A stretch of 64,000 nucleotides of DNA from JAFGJQ01 sp964586145 (GCA_964586145.1 CAZPHH010000001.1:53944-117943), one strand, 5' to 3'; positions 51,654 to 60,664 are shown, numbered from the stretch's first letter. Translations and numbers: made by a program. The notes: generated by a model from the sequence alone, not told the origin.

Positions 51654-52537
51654 AAGTGGCCGTCGCCAGCGGCAAGGGCGGAACAGGCAAGACCACCGTG
51701 GCCACGAACCTGGCCTGGGTGGCCGCTACGTGCGGGCGATCCGTGTCGTACGTGGACTGCGACGTGGAAGAACCGAACGGGCACCTGTTTCTGGCGCCCG
51801 AGTGGCGAGCCGATCAGGTGGTCACGCGCCCCGTCCCGCAGGTGGACGAAGCCAGATGCACCCACTGCGGAAAGTGCGGTGAAATCTGCCAGTTCAGCGC
51901 GATCGCCCCACTGGATGTCACCGTCCTGGTGTTTCCCGAGTTGTGTCACGGCTGCGGCGGCTGCAGGCTGGTCTGTCCGGCCGGCGCCATCCGGGAGGTC
52001 CCGCGGGAAATCGGCATGCTGCGCATCGGGCACGCGGAGCAGATCCGGTTCACGAGCGGGCTATTGAACGTGGGAGAGGCGATGAGCCCACCTTTGATCC
52101 GACAGGTCAAGGCGGCGGCCCCGCAGGCTGACCTGACCCTCATCGACGCGCCGCCCGGCACATCGTGCCCGGTGATCGAAGCCGTGCGCGGTGTGGATTT
52201 CGTGCTGCTGGTGACGGAACCCACGCCGTTCGGGCTGAACGACCTGAGACTGGCCGTGGACATGACTCGCGCCCTGGGCCTGCCGATGGGCGTGGTCATC
52301 AACCGTGCGGACTCCGGGGACCGGGAAACCCGGCGATACGCCCGCGCCGAGGGGTTGCCCGTGCTGGCAGAGATTCCGGATGACCGGCGCGTGGCCGAGG
52401 CGTACTCGCGGGGCGAATTGGCCGGCAAGATTCTGCCGTCGTACCGTCGTGTGTTCCAGAGATTGCTGGCTCGACTGGAGAAGGAAAGCGGTCAAGGGCG
52501 TAAACGTCCGTCGGCAACCCGGAGCAGCCTGCCATGA
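51650..52537 (+). CDS. MinD-superfamily P-loop ATPase with inserted ferredoxin domain (first copy)
   Basis: 295 residues. The deviant Walker A is SGKGGTGKTT (residues 7-16), VDCDVEEPN follows, then an inserted 2x[4Fe-4S] unit with CTHCGKCGEIC and CHGCGGCRLVCPAGA. Later LIDAPPGTSCPVIEAV and LLVTEPTPFGLNDL are the COG1149 signature. It probably couples ATP hydrolysis to assembly or transfer of an Fe-S or heterometal cluster. The 4-bp overlaps on both sides show a tight operon. Confidence 0.94.
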   Translation: MKVAVASGKGGTGKTTVATNLAWVAATCGRSVSYVDCDVEEPNGHLFLAPEWRADQVVTRPVPQVDEARCTHCGKCGEICQFSAIAPLDVTVLVFPELCHGCGGCRLVCPAGAIREVPREIGMLRIGHAEQIRFTSGLLNVGEAMSPPLIRQVKAAAPQADLTLIDAPPGTSCPVIEAVRGVDFVLLVTEPTPFGLNDLRLAVDMTRALGLPMGVVINRADSGDRETRRYARAEGLPVLAEIPDDRRVAEAYSRGELAGKILPSYRRVFQRLLARLEKESGQGRKRPSATRSSLP

Positions 52538-53613
52538 AAGAGCTGGTGGTCATCAGCGGCAAAGGGGGAACGGGCAAGACCTCGATCGCGGCCTCCCTGG
52601 CCGTGCTTGCGGGGCGATGCGTCATTGCCGATTGCGACGTGGACGCCGCGGACCTGCACTTGGTGCTGACGCCCCGGATCCGGCGGCGAGAGGAGTTCCG
52701 CAGCGGCCACGAGGCGATCATCCGCCAGTCGGACTGCATTTCGTGCGGTGCCTGCGTAACGTACTGCCGCTACGATGCGGTACTGCAGTGCTCCGGCGGG
52801 CATGAGGCGGCGGCGCCGCGCGGCCCGCATTCGGCCTGCCGGAGCTGCGACCTCTGTCAGCGCGCGTGCTCCTTGCGGACGAACGAAATCGTGCGGGAGA
52901 TGTGGCAGGCCTCCGGGCAGGGCGGCCCGCCGGTTTTCGTCATCGACCCGCTCGCGTGTGAAGGCTGCGGAGTGTGCGTCCGATTCTGTCCCGTTCACGC
53001 CATCGACTTCGTGGAGCGCACGTGCGGCGAATGGTTCGTGTCGGAGACGCGATGCGGGCCGCTGGTGCATGCCCGGCTTGGCACCGCCGCGGAGAACTCC
53101 GGCAAGCTGGTCAGCCTGATTCGGCAGAACGCCCGCACGCTTGCCGAGGAGCATGGGATCGAGCGTGTTCTCATCGACGGCTCACCGGGCATCGGCTGCC
53201 CCGTCATCGCGAGCATCACCGGCGCCGCCCTGGCCCTGGTCGTCACGGAGCCCACGCCCAGCGGGCTGCACGATCTGACGCGGGTGGGCGAACTGACGCG
53301 GCACTTCGGCGTTCCGACGCTGGTGTGCATCAACAAGTGGGACATCAATCCGGAGGTGTCGCAGGCGATTGAGGCCCACGCCGCCGCGGCGGGCATGACG
53401 GTGGCCGGCCGGATTCGCTATGACGCGGCCGTGACCCAGGCCCAGATTCAGGGCAAGACGGTGGTGGAGCACACGGCCACCGGCTGCGTGGAGGACCTCC
53501 GCTCGCTCTGGGTCGTGATCGACTCGCTCTGGAGCGCGACCCTCCCGAACGGCCATGTCTCATCCTCCGCCGTCGAGGCGAACGCCGCAGGGGCGGAGGG
53601 CGGTGCCGGGTGA
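52534..53613 (+). CDS. MinD-superfamily P-loop ATPase with enlarged Fe-S insert (second copy)
   Basis: 359 residues, about 65 more than its neighbour. Walker A is SGKGGTGKTS. The insert has CISCGACVTYC, an extra CRSCDLCQRAC not found in the first copy, and CEGCGVCVRFCPVHA, so up to three cysteine clusters. LIDGSPGIGCPVIASI and LVVTEPTPSGLHDL are the family marks. The last 50 residues (after VVEHTATGCVEDLRSLW) run past the usual end and end in an Ala/Gly-rich tail; the same tail reappears as a remnant at 55057. Two tandem copies of this ATPase also occur in orp-type operons. Confidence 0.93.
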   Translation: MKELVVISGKGGTGKTSIAASLAVLAGRCVIADCDVDAADLHLVLTPRIRRREEFRSGHEAIIRQSDCISCGACVTYCRYDAVLQCSGGHEAAAPRGPHSACRSCDLCQRACSLRTNEIVREMWQASGQGGPPVFVIDPLACEGCGVCVRFCPVHAIDFVERTCGEWFVSETRCGPLVHARLGTAAENSGKLVSLIRQNARTLAEEHGIERVLIDGSPGIGCPVIASITGAALALVVTEPTPSGLHDLTRVGELTRHFGVPTLVCINKWDINPEVSQAIEAHAAAAGMTVAGRIRYDAAVTQAQIQGKTVVEHTATGCVEDLRSLWVVIDSLWSATLPNGHVSSSAVEANAAGAEGGAG

Positions 53614-53654
53614 AGTCCCGACGAAGGCACCCGGGAGAAGTAGCGCACAAGCAA

Positions 53655-53690
53655 ACGAGCCGCACCGAGTCTCGACTCGATGCGGCTCGT
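53655..53690 (+). terminator. Strong hairpin after second MinD-type gene
   Basis: ACGAGCCGCA and TGCGGCTCGT form a 10-bp perfect stem with an extra inner GAGT/ACTC stem. It lies 42 bp after the stop. It fits a terminator of the operon, though U residues are few. Confidence 0.6.
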
Positions 53691-53706
53691 CCGGTTGTCT
53701 GGGTCT

Positions 53707-53726
53707 GTCTCGCCTTGGGGCGAGAC
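53707..53726 (-). terminator. Second hairpin, near end of PEP-CTERM gene
   Basis: GTCTCGCC-TTGG-GGCGAGAC, an 8-bp perfect stem 21 bp from the stop of the convergent PEP-CTERM gene. It probably ends that transcript, making the pair a bidirectional barrier. Confidence 0.5.
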
Positions 53727-53747
53727 GGTCATCGTTGCGGGTTGGGT

Positions 53748-54491
53748 CTAGCGGCGACGGACCAGGGCCAGGCCGCACAGAGCCAGCAGGCACAGGGTGG
53801 CCGGCTCGGGAATGACCTCGAATCGCGTCACAAAGGTGACTATATCAAAGCCACCCGAGAGACTGAACTGGTGATCGATGCCGATCATCGTCGCCACCGG
53901 CGGGGCCGGCTCAAAACCAAACGCGGCCGGCGACGTGGGCCAGGTGCCCGATGCAGCCGGGCCGACGCTGAACAGGAACGGATCGTCCAGAAGCGTCTTG
54001 ACAGGCGATCCGTCGATGATCGCCGTGTACAGCGCCACACCGGGTACGGTGGACAACACGGCGCCGTCATTGCCGGCGTCCAGAAGCGATCCGGCAATGG
54101 TTCCGCGCATCTGCGCCGGGCTTGGTACCACTGCCGGAAGCACAAGCGACACCGAGAAGTTCTGCGGAATTCCCGTCACGTTCATGAACGAGAATCCACC
54201 GAAGACCGCCGGATCCGGATCGACGGTGAAGTTCCACGAGCAGTCCCAGGCCGGGACGCCCGACGCCCACGAACCCTGCAACTGCCATGTTCCGTCAGGG
54301 TTCTGCGTTACGCCGGAAACGGCACCGTTCGAGGTATCCGTGATGTCGATCGCCCACACCCTCGGTTCCCCACCTTGTTCCCATCCGACCTGCAGTGTCA
54401 CCGGAGGCAACGGAAGTCCATCGGCCAGAACGGGTGCAACCAGAAGTCCAACCAGCAACGACGTGATACCCAGACAGAGAGCGTTCTTCAT
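53748..54491 (-). CDS. PEP-CTERM domain secreted protein
   Basis: 247 residues from ATG 54491 with GGAGG upstream. A signal peptide (LCLGITSLLVGLLVAPVLA) is followed by a 200-residue beta-rich domain and a PEP-CTERM sorting signal: VIPEPATLCLLALCGL and then RRR. The signal is cut by an exosortase, which implies an exosortase system elsewhere in the genome. The body has no named function. It lies between the MinD-type gene and the remnant of its duplicated end. Confidence 0.9.
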   Translation of the reverse strand: MKNALCLGITSLLVGLLVAPVLADGLPLPPVTLQVGWEQGGEPRVWAIDITDTSNGAVSGVTQNPDGTWQLQGSWASGVPAWDCSWNFTVDPDPAVFGGFSFMNVTGIPQNFSVSLVLPAVVPSPAQMRGTIAGSLLDAGNDGAVLSTVPGVALYTAIIDGSPVKTLLDDPFLFSVGPAASGTWPTSPAAFGFEPAPPVATMIGIDHQFSLSGGFDIVTFVTRFEVIPEPATLCLLALCGLALVRRR

Positions 54492-55378
54492 AGTCCTCAC
54501 CTCCTCCGCAGGAGTCTCGCAACTCCCACTCTTGGCGCGGCCCGTATGAACCTCAGACAACAAAGGCCACGGCCCGAGCCGCGTTCGATCTGACTATCGT
54601 CGCGCTCTCTCTGCTCCCGACCCCGAACACCCCGTATTGTCTGAGATTTCCAAACCAAGATCAAGTAAGAGAGCTCTTATTCTGGCATTCAGTCGCACTG
54701 CACAGCACATGGGGACAGGGAAGATGCCTCGCGAACAGGACACCGCGTGCGATCCCGCGAGAAGTGCCACGCCCTGCCGACGCAGCCCGAGGATTCCGCC
54801 TGACTTGACAGGCGAGTGGCCCGGTCGCGCCATTCCGGCATCCCCGCTGCAGGCCAACCCGGTCCAACCCTCTGTTTCAGAATCGCGACGTGCCGGTTGG
54901 GTCCTGCGTTGGGTGACTCACCTGTGGCACAGTTTCTGGATTGAGTCGCCGAGGGAGACGGCATCTCCAGGTGGCTTCCGCTCCCCACGGATGCAGCCGA
55001 CCGGCCACGCCGGGCGGAGGAGTCATGACACTCCGCGAACCCGGCCGGCCGGGGCGGTGGCGGAGCACGAGTCCACCGGCTGCGTGGAGGACCTCCGCTC
55101 GCTTTGGGCCGCCATCCACCCGCTCTGGAGCGCTGCCCCCCCGACGGGCCACGCCTCATCCTCCGCCGTCGCGCGGTGACAAACCTGGTTCGACAAGATC
55201 GTCCCGGAACGCGTGCGACACGCGATCACGCCGCGACCCATGCATCCAGCCGATCCGCGTAAGCGAGCCGCACATTCCGATGGCTTCGCACGGCACGAGC
55301 GGCACGGTGCTTCGCGCCGCCGGCTTCCCCCTTTGCCGATCGCGTCCCGCACGGGGGAAATGGGGGGCAGGGGGGTGG
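54492..55378. other. 887-bp spacer holding a gene remnant
   Basis: No complete gene is supported. The frame open from 54637 to 55179 is unlike any protein except at its end, which is the remnant listed separately. Confidence 0.5.
55057..55179 (+). pseudogene. Remnant of a duplicated MinD-type ATPase 3' end
   Basis: The translation V-A-E-H-E-S-TGCVEDLRSLW...LWSA...P.GH.SSSAV matches the last part of the second MinD-type protein (53461-53577) at about 27 of 39 residues, and many stretches are identical in DNA (for example TGCGTGGAGGACCTCCGCTC). It ends in its own TGA. Nothing of the ATPase core is left upstream. Confidence 0.75.
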
Positions 55379-57871
55379 TTACGGTGACAGGGGCGGTGGA
55401 CGGCTCCAGTACGGATTGTCGCCCCAGCACGGCTCATGCGGGCCGCCCATCGGACCGCTGAGATAGGCCTCGAACACCTGGTAGTCCGCATCGTCCAGCC
55501 TGTCGTCCCCCATCCCCGGCCCGCCCTCCATCGGCACCAGGTCAAACGTCCCGTTGCAGTGCGCGCTTCTCAGCGTGCCGCCGACGCCCATGCACGCCTG
55601 AAAGGCCGCGAAGTCGGCCAGGTCATGATCGCCGTCCCGGTCGTAGTCGGCCGGGAAGAACTCGCACACATCGGGAAGCCCGTTCTCGTTGCAGTCAGGC
55701 TCGCACGCATCGGGGATGCCGTTGCTGCTGCACTCCAGCTCCGTGGCAAACCCGCAGTTGTACGGGTCGCATCCCACGCCGCACTTGAATTCGCAGGGAT
55801 CGAGAATCGAATTCGCGTTGCAGTCCTGGCATTCGTCCGGCACGCCGTCCCAGTTGACGTCGGGGGAACACGTCGTGTAGGACGGAAAGCAGTAGTACGT
55901 TGCGTAGGGAGTGGAATGAGAGTGGTCAATCTGGCATTCGTCCGGCACGCCGTCCGACTGGCAGTCCACACTGAACCCCATGGCAACGTCACACTCGTCC
56001 AGCCTCCAGTTCATGTTGCAGTCCGTCGCCGTGCCCGCGGCCAGCTCGCATTCGTCCAGGATCCCGTTGGCATTGCAGTCCTGGCACCTCCAGTTCCAAC
56101 TCGGGCAATTGACCAGTTCACACTCATCCGGGATGCCGTTCCCGTTGCAGTCGGCACTGGTGCCCAAGGCGATGTCGCACTCGTCCGGCCGGTAGTTGCC
56201 GTTGCAGTCCCGGCTGTAGCCGGAACGAATATCGCATGAGTCCGGCACGCCGTTGCTGTTGCAGTCATAGGCGTAACCCAGGCGCACGTCCATTTCGTCG
56301 GGCACGCTGTTCCCGTTGCAGTCGGGCTCGCATTCGTCCGGAATGCCGTTGAGATTCAGGTCCCAGGACCCCACGCAACCGACGATCCCGGCGCACGCCG
56401 GGTCCTCACAGTCCAGGTCGCACCCGTCCGGAATCCCGTTGGTGTTGCAGTCCTCGCATGCGTCCAGAATGCCGTTCCCGTTGAGGTCCGCGCCGTCGGC
56501 TTCCAGGTCGCAGATGTCGGGTATGCCGTTGCTGTTGCAGTCGGCACACCACACGGGGAGGGGGTCCCCGACGCAATCGCGGATGTCGCAGTCGTCCGGG
56601 ATGCCGTTTCCGTTGCAGTCCACCTCGCACTCATCCGGGATGCCGTTGAAGTTGCAGTCCAGGCTGTCGCCGTACGGCGGAAGCGCGCATTCGTCCGGAA
56701 TGCCGTCGCCGTCGCAATCCGGCTCGCACTCGTCCGGGATGCCGTTGAAGTTGCAGTCCAGGCTCGACCCCAGCGGCGGCAACATGCACTCGTCAGGAAT
56801 TCCATCGCCATCGCAATCCGGCGCGCACGCATCCGGCAGCCCGTCGAAGTTGCAGTCCACCTCGCACACGTCCAGGTACGCATTGGTATTGGCATCTAAA
56901 GCCGGATTCGCGAGGATCTCACAGGTATCCGGAATGCCGTTCCCGTTGCAGTCCAACTGGCACTCGTCCGGAACGCCGTTCCCGTCGCAATCCAAACTGG
57001 CGCCCGACGCCACGTCCAGCAGATCGTTGATGCCGTTCCCGTTGCAGTCCGGGCAGGACCCGATCGCAACCTGCAGAGCTTCCACCGTTCCGTAGCCGTT
57101 CGCTGGGACGGCGACGTACGTCCCGCCGGTCAGCACGCCGTACCGACGCATGACCCGTTCCAGGACGCCGGACGGATACGACCACCCGCCCACGTAGATG
57201 CTCGAAATCCGGATGCCGGAGGCGGCGGCCTGCCGCGCGCGCGTCAGCGCGTTGACCTCGTCGATCTCGCACTGATAGCTGTCGTTGCAGCCGCCCGGGA
57301 TGTTGTCCGTCAGAAGGACGGCATGCTGGATGCAGTGGGCGCGCCAGGGAACGTCAAACCGCTGCACAGACACGACGCAAGGACTTCCGCCCGACGACCA
57401 TGCGGTCGGGCTCAGCATCTCCCGCAACGCTTCGTCCGAGGCCTCCGCCCAGCCGCCGCCGTTGTCAATCTCGTTTACCAGCCCGGCCAGAAGCGTTCTC
57501 ACGACCGAGACTTCCGTCGTGAGCGGCGAAAGAACACGAACGTAATCGTTCCCGCCCCAACTGCTTCCGTCAAAAGTGATCAGCCCCAGGCGAAGGTCGC
57601 CCGCCGACGCATCCAACGCGGTGTCCACAACCTGACACAGGCCGTTGGAGCCGGCCAACTCTCGCAACGCCAGGTCCATGCTGGCCGTCGTGTCCACCAC
57701 GAACACCAGGTCCATGCAGCCGCACTCGGTGTCTGCCGAGACGGCTCGGCTCAACCCGAGGAAGACCGCCGCGAGCGCGGCGACCCTACACAATCCATGC
57801 AGGCTCCGTAGGCAACCTTTCTGCCGACGCCGCCGCACGCGCTCCCCGGAAAAAATGACACCCGCGGCCAT
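55379..57871 (-). CDS. Giant secreted vWA protein with about twenty DCNxNGIPDEC repeats and dockerin-like tail
   Basis: About 830 residues from ATG 57871; earlier in-frame starts (57904, 57931) exist but this one puts the signal peptide (LCRVAALAAVFLGLSRAVSA) near the start. A vWA domain follows with an altered MIDAS motif (VVDTTASM). From about residue 280 the protein is made of roughly twenty units of the type DCNGNGIPDECE, each with four to five acidic residues and two Cys, likely calcium-binding and disulfide-linked. The end has a dockerin-like loop (DYDRDGDHDLADF) and a second weak one. It is probably a surface or matrix protein; role unknown. Confidence 0.88.
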   Translation of the reverse strand: MAAGVIFSGERVRRRRQKGCLRSLHGLCRVAALAAVFLGLSRAVSADTECGCMDLVFVVDTTASMDLALRELAGSNGLCQVVDTALDASAGDLRLGLITFDGSSWGGNDYVRVLSPLTTEVSVVRTLLAGLVNEIDNGGGWAEASDEALREMLSPTAWSSGGSPCVVSVQRFDVPWRAHCIQHAVLLTDNIPGGCNDSYQCEIDEVNALTRARQAAASGIRISSIYVGGWSYPSGVLERVMRRYGVLTGGTYVAVPANGYGTVEALQVAIGSCPDCNGNGINDLLDVASGASLDCDGNGVPDECQLDCNGNGIPDTCEILANPALDANTNAYLDVCEVDCNFDGLPDACAPDCDGDGIPDECMLPPLGSSLDCNFNGIPDECEPDCDGDGIPDECALPPYGDSLDCNFNGIPDECEVDCNGNGIPDDCDIRDCVGDPLPVWCADCNSNGIPDICDLEADGADLNGNGILDACEDCNTNGIPDGCDLDCEDPACAGIVGCVGSWDLNLNGIPDECEPDCNGNSVPDEMDVRLGYAYDCNSNGVPDSCDIRSGYSRDCNGNYRPDECDIALGTSADCNGNGIPDECELVNCPSWNWRCQDCNANGILDECELAAGTATDCNMNWRLDECDVAMGFSVDCQSDGVPDECQIDHSHSTPYATYYCFPSYTTCSPDVNWDGVPDECQDCNANSILDPCEFKCGVGCDPYNCGFATELECSSNGIPDACEPDCNENGLPDVCEFFPADYDRDGDHDLADFAAFQACMGVGGTLRSAHCNGTFDLVPMEGGPGMGDDRLDDADYQVFEAYLSGPMGGPHEPCWGDNPYWSRPPPLSP

Positions 57872-58373
57872 CACGATGGGAAACTGTGTGTCCTCGCCAT
57901 GCATTGCAGTTCCGCCAGGAAGAACGGCCATTGCCCGCCCGGCGTCGGATGCGCGAGGCCCCACCCCCTCCACCCCTGAAGACGGACCCGGCGACCCACG
58001 CCGCGAACAGACCCAGTTTGCCACTGTTAGTTTTATCACAGCCCCCCCCCTGGAACAAGCTTTTAGATCCCATCGCTGTCTCCAAAACTGCCCAATTTGC
58101 CGCGCAAACCCCCCATATCACCGATCCTTGCGGCAAATCGGCCCAAATCGGTCGTTACGCGCCTCGCGGATCGGGGGTATCGTAGGGGACGCCTCGAAAC
58201 TGCGGGCCCTCCGCCCCGCCGCGATTCTCTCCCCCCGCGATCCCGGCGGGCACCGGAACGAAAGTCTCCCGCGTCGGCGGCCGATAACCCGACGGACGGG
58301 CGATTGGATCGCCGTACGGGCATCAACCGCACGTTCCGTCCGCAGGTGAAGAAGATCCGTGCCTGGCGATTCC
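57872..58373. other. 502-bp spacer before glycosyltransferase
   Basis: Mostly the upstream part of the vWA frame and AC-rich DNA. A tandem CAAATCGG repeat (58133-58150) is the only motif noted. No gene or RNA is supported. Confidence 0.4.
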
Positions 58374-59498
58374 ATGAGCCTTCCCTTCCGCGTGCTGGTG
58401 GTCGGGCCGATGACGGGTCGAGGCGGGCTGGCCGTCATGGCCAGGCAGACCGCTCAGACCGGCTCGCTGCCCGAATGCGCTCTGCACGTTCTGGACACGA
58501 CCCGGCCGCCGGGTGCGCGAAGTCGGTGGCGGGCAATCGCGGCGCATGCCGAGCAGATCATCGCTCTGTGCGGGAAAATGCGGATCTTCCGCCCCCAGAT
58601 CGTCCACCTGCACACGTGCAGCTACTGGACGTTCGTCCGATCCACTCTGGACATCCTGGCGGCCCGGCTATTCGGGGCGGCCGTGGTGCTTCACGTACAC
58701 GGGGGTTTCTTCGACCGATTCCTGGACGGGCTGCCTCCGTTGGGGCGGGTCTGGGCCGCTTTCCATCTGCGTCTGTGTCGCTGTGTCGTGGTGCTGAGTC
58801 CGACCTGGCGCCACCGCCTCCTGCAGCGCGTTCCTGGCCTGAGAACAGCCGTTCTACCCAACGCCGTGGACACCCGGCGCTATGCCGCGTCGCGCTCGCC
58901 ATGGGGAAACCGTGTGCTCTTCGTCGGCGAGCTTTCGCAAACCAAGGGCATCGACGATCTGCTGCGGGCCCTGGCGCACCTGCCGAACGACCTGCGAACG
59001 ACGGTCCGGCTGGTTGTCGTGGGGGATGATCCGCAGCAGCGCCGAGGGTGTCTGCAGGGCCTCGCCCGCGAGTTGGGCATTCTCGATTGCGTGGAATGGC
59101 TCGGCCACCTGTCGGACGCTCCGCTGGTCGCGGAGTATGCGCGAGCGGACGTGTTCGTATTGCCCAGCCACGGCGAGGGAATGCCGCTGACCCTTCTGGA
59201 GGCCATGGCCTCCGGGCTTGCATGCGTGGTGACATCCGTGGGCGCGGTGCCGGAGGTCGTCACCGCAAACCACGACGCCCGCGTGGTTTGCGCCGGTGAC
59301 CCGGCGTCCCTCGCCGACGCGTTGGAGGGATTGCTGCGTGACGCGGAGGCGCGTCGGAACCTGGGACAGGCCGCTCGGAATCGAGCTGCGGATTTCGACA
59401 TCCGGTCGTTTCATTCACGGCTGGCTGCGGTGTGGCGTGAAGCGATCGCCATAAAGGACTACCCATTTCAACACCACGCGGTAAAAAACTCTGCGTAA
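58374..59498 (+). CDS. Family 4 glycosyltransferase
   Basis: 374 residues from ATG 58374 (or GTG 58359, which has AGGTGAAGAAG upstream). GT-B fold: VVGPMTGRGGLAVMARQ at the start, VVLHVHGGFFDRFL, VVVLSPTWRHRLL, LPNAVDTRRY, LFVGELSQTKGIDDLLRAL, WLGHLSDAPLVAEYARADVFVLPSHGEGMPLTLLEAMASG with the EX7E-like motif. It transfers a sugar from a nucleotide sugar onto an exopolysaccharide or lipid-linked glycan. No other polysaccharide gene is near. Confidence 0.92.
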   Translation: MSLPFRVLVVGPMTGRGGLAVMARQTAQTGSLPECALHVLDTTRPPGARSRWRAIAAHAEQIIALCGKMRIFRPQIVHLHTCSYWTFVRSTLDILAARLFGAAVVLHVHGGFFDRFLDGLPPLGRVWAAFHLRLCRCVVVLSPTWRHRLLQRVPGLRTAVLPNAVDTRRYAASRSPWGNRVLFVGELSQTKGIDDLLRALAHLPNDLRTTVRLVVVGDDPQQRRGCLQGLARELGILDCVEWLGHLSDAPLVAEYARADVFVLPSHGEGMPLTLLEAMASGLACVVTSVGAVPEVVTANHDARVVCAGDPASLADALEGLLRDAEARRNLGQAARNRAADFDIRSFHSRLAAVWREAIAIKDYPFQHHAVKNSA

Positions 59499-60358
59499 CC
59501 GAAGATTTTTTTTGACAGGCGTCCATCGCCAGTCAGGCACCACATGTGGTGTCATTGCAAGCACTATATCTAATATGCTGTATATCGGTCGCCTCCTACA
59601 TCCGGAATAACTTAACAGGAATGCCACATGTCTGGCATTGTGGGGTATTTGCAGTATTCCACTTTACCGGACTCCGTAGTATTCTTACTCTTACAGTGCT
59701 GATAGCGGATACGGCTGCCAACCGAGAGGGTCGCCCGGTCTGTGTTCTGTGGTCACGCTCCCGCGGACCGGGCGGGAAGGAAACATGGCTGGTCCGGAAG
59801 CAAAGGCAAGGAGTAACGGTGGCTCGGAACCGCACGACGGGCTCGTCCGGGGGCCGCGCAGAACACCTGCCCGCCGTGCCTCGAACACAACGCGTCGCGC
59901 TGCAGGCGCGCCACCCGGTTCGGGACCCGAACCGGGGTTCTGCGTCGCGATGCCGTCCATAGACCTCACGCCGTCGACACGGATGTCGGCGGTCCTCGTC
60001 CCACACAACCGCGCCTTGGCTCTGTCACGCGATGGGGTACCGGCATCGATGTCGTTGCTACCCATCGAGTATGAGCCGCATCGGTGAAGAAAGGACGCTT
60101 CACCGATGCACCCTGTGAACGCTTCATGCGTTTGACCGTCGGTCGCGCGGATCGAGAGGCGGCGACCGGGCGGACGACAGGACGGCCGCGGTCTGACGGT
60201 TCACGCGTGCGCGCGAAGCCGCAGTCCGCACCTCGCAACACCGTTCGCCTCGTCCCGCCGCGTTCGCCGGCACTTCCGATCTGATCGACCCGTGCATGGC
60301 AGGGATCCGGTTGCCGTGGAGACGTACAGCCGGATCGATTGCGGGAAGGAGTCCTGCC
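59499..60358. other. 860-bp spacer with AT-rich palindromic part
   Basis: No gene is supported. The first 210 bp (to about 59710) are clearly more AT-rich than anything around and hold two ACATGT-centred palindromes (CACCACATGTGGTG at 59538-59551; AATGCCA-CATGTC-TGGCATT at 59630-59649). The T-run after the glycosyltransferase stop (near 59507) may help end its transcript. Confidence 0.5.
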
Positions 60359-60664
60359 ATGCTAGTCTCACCGGCCGATGCTCGCATCGTGGAATGGGCA
60401 CGCGTCCGTCGGTACCCATGCCTGTACCATTCGGAGGCCGGCCTGCCGGCGCCGTGTCTGAAAGTCCATTTGGGCCAGGTGACTGCCTTCTTCCACCACG
60501 GATGCCTCGTCCGCTTGTCTCTCCAGGTCGACGGAGAGCTGATCCAGGATGCCTGCGAGAAACTCCAGGAACTGCTGACGGCCTGCGCCGGGGTCGACGC
60601 CTATCTGCCGCAGCAGCCGATCCGGTACCTGCCTGTCCGGGAGTCGTGCGTCTGTCGCAACTGA
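60359..60664 (+). CDS. Small Cys/His-containing hypothetical protein
   Basis: 101 residues, chosen because the ATG has a strong Shine-Dalgarno (GGAAGGAG, seven bases away) and the codon use fits. Contents: LVSPADARIVEWARVRRYPC, PCLKVHLGQVTAFFHHGC, a helical DACEKLQELLTACAGVDAYL and a final CVCRN. No family is recognised. Five to seven cysteines suggest metal binding or disulfides. Confidence 0.5.
   Translation: MLVSPADARIVEWARVRRYPCLYHSEAGLPAPCLKVHLGQVTAFFHHGCLVRLSLQVDGELIQDACEKLQELLTACAGVDAYLPQQPIRYLPVRESCVCRN

Noticed and set aside
43148..53613. Nitrogen fixation cluster
   Set aside because: NifX-, NifU- and MinD-like proteins are present, but there is no nitrogenase structural gene, nifB or nifE/N; the set fits an ORP-type locus better.
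54927..54945. Sigma-54 promoter (TGGCACAGTTTCTGGA)
   Set aside because: Good -24 half but -12 half lacks GC, and no gene start follows at a sensible distance.
54637..55179. Possible 180-residue protein
   Set aside because: Only the last 40 residues resemble anything, and that is the duplicated tail of the MinD-type gene; the rest has no features or ribosome site.
59546..59962. Possible 138-residue protein in the AT-rich spacer
   Set aside because: Changes composition abruptly half-way, no ribosome site, no motif.
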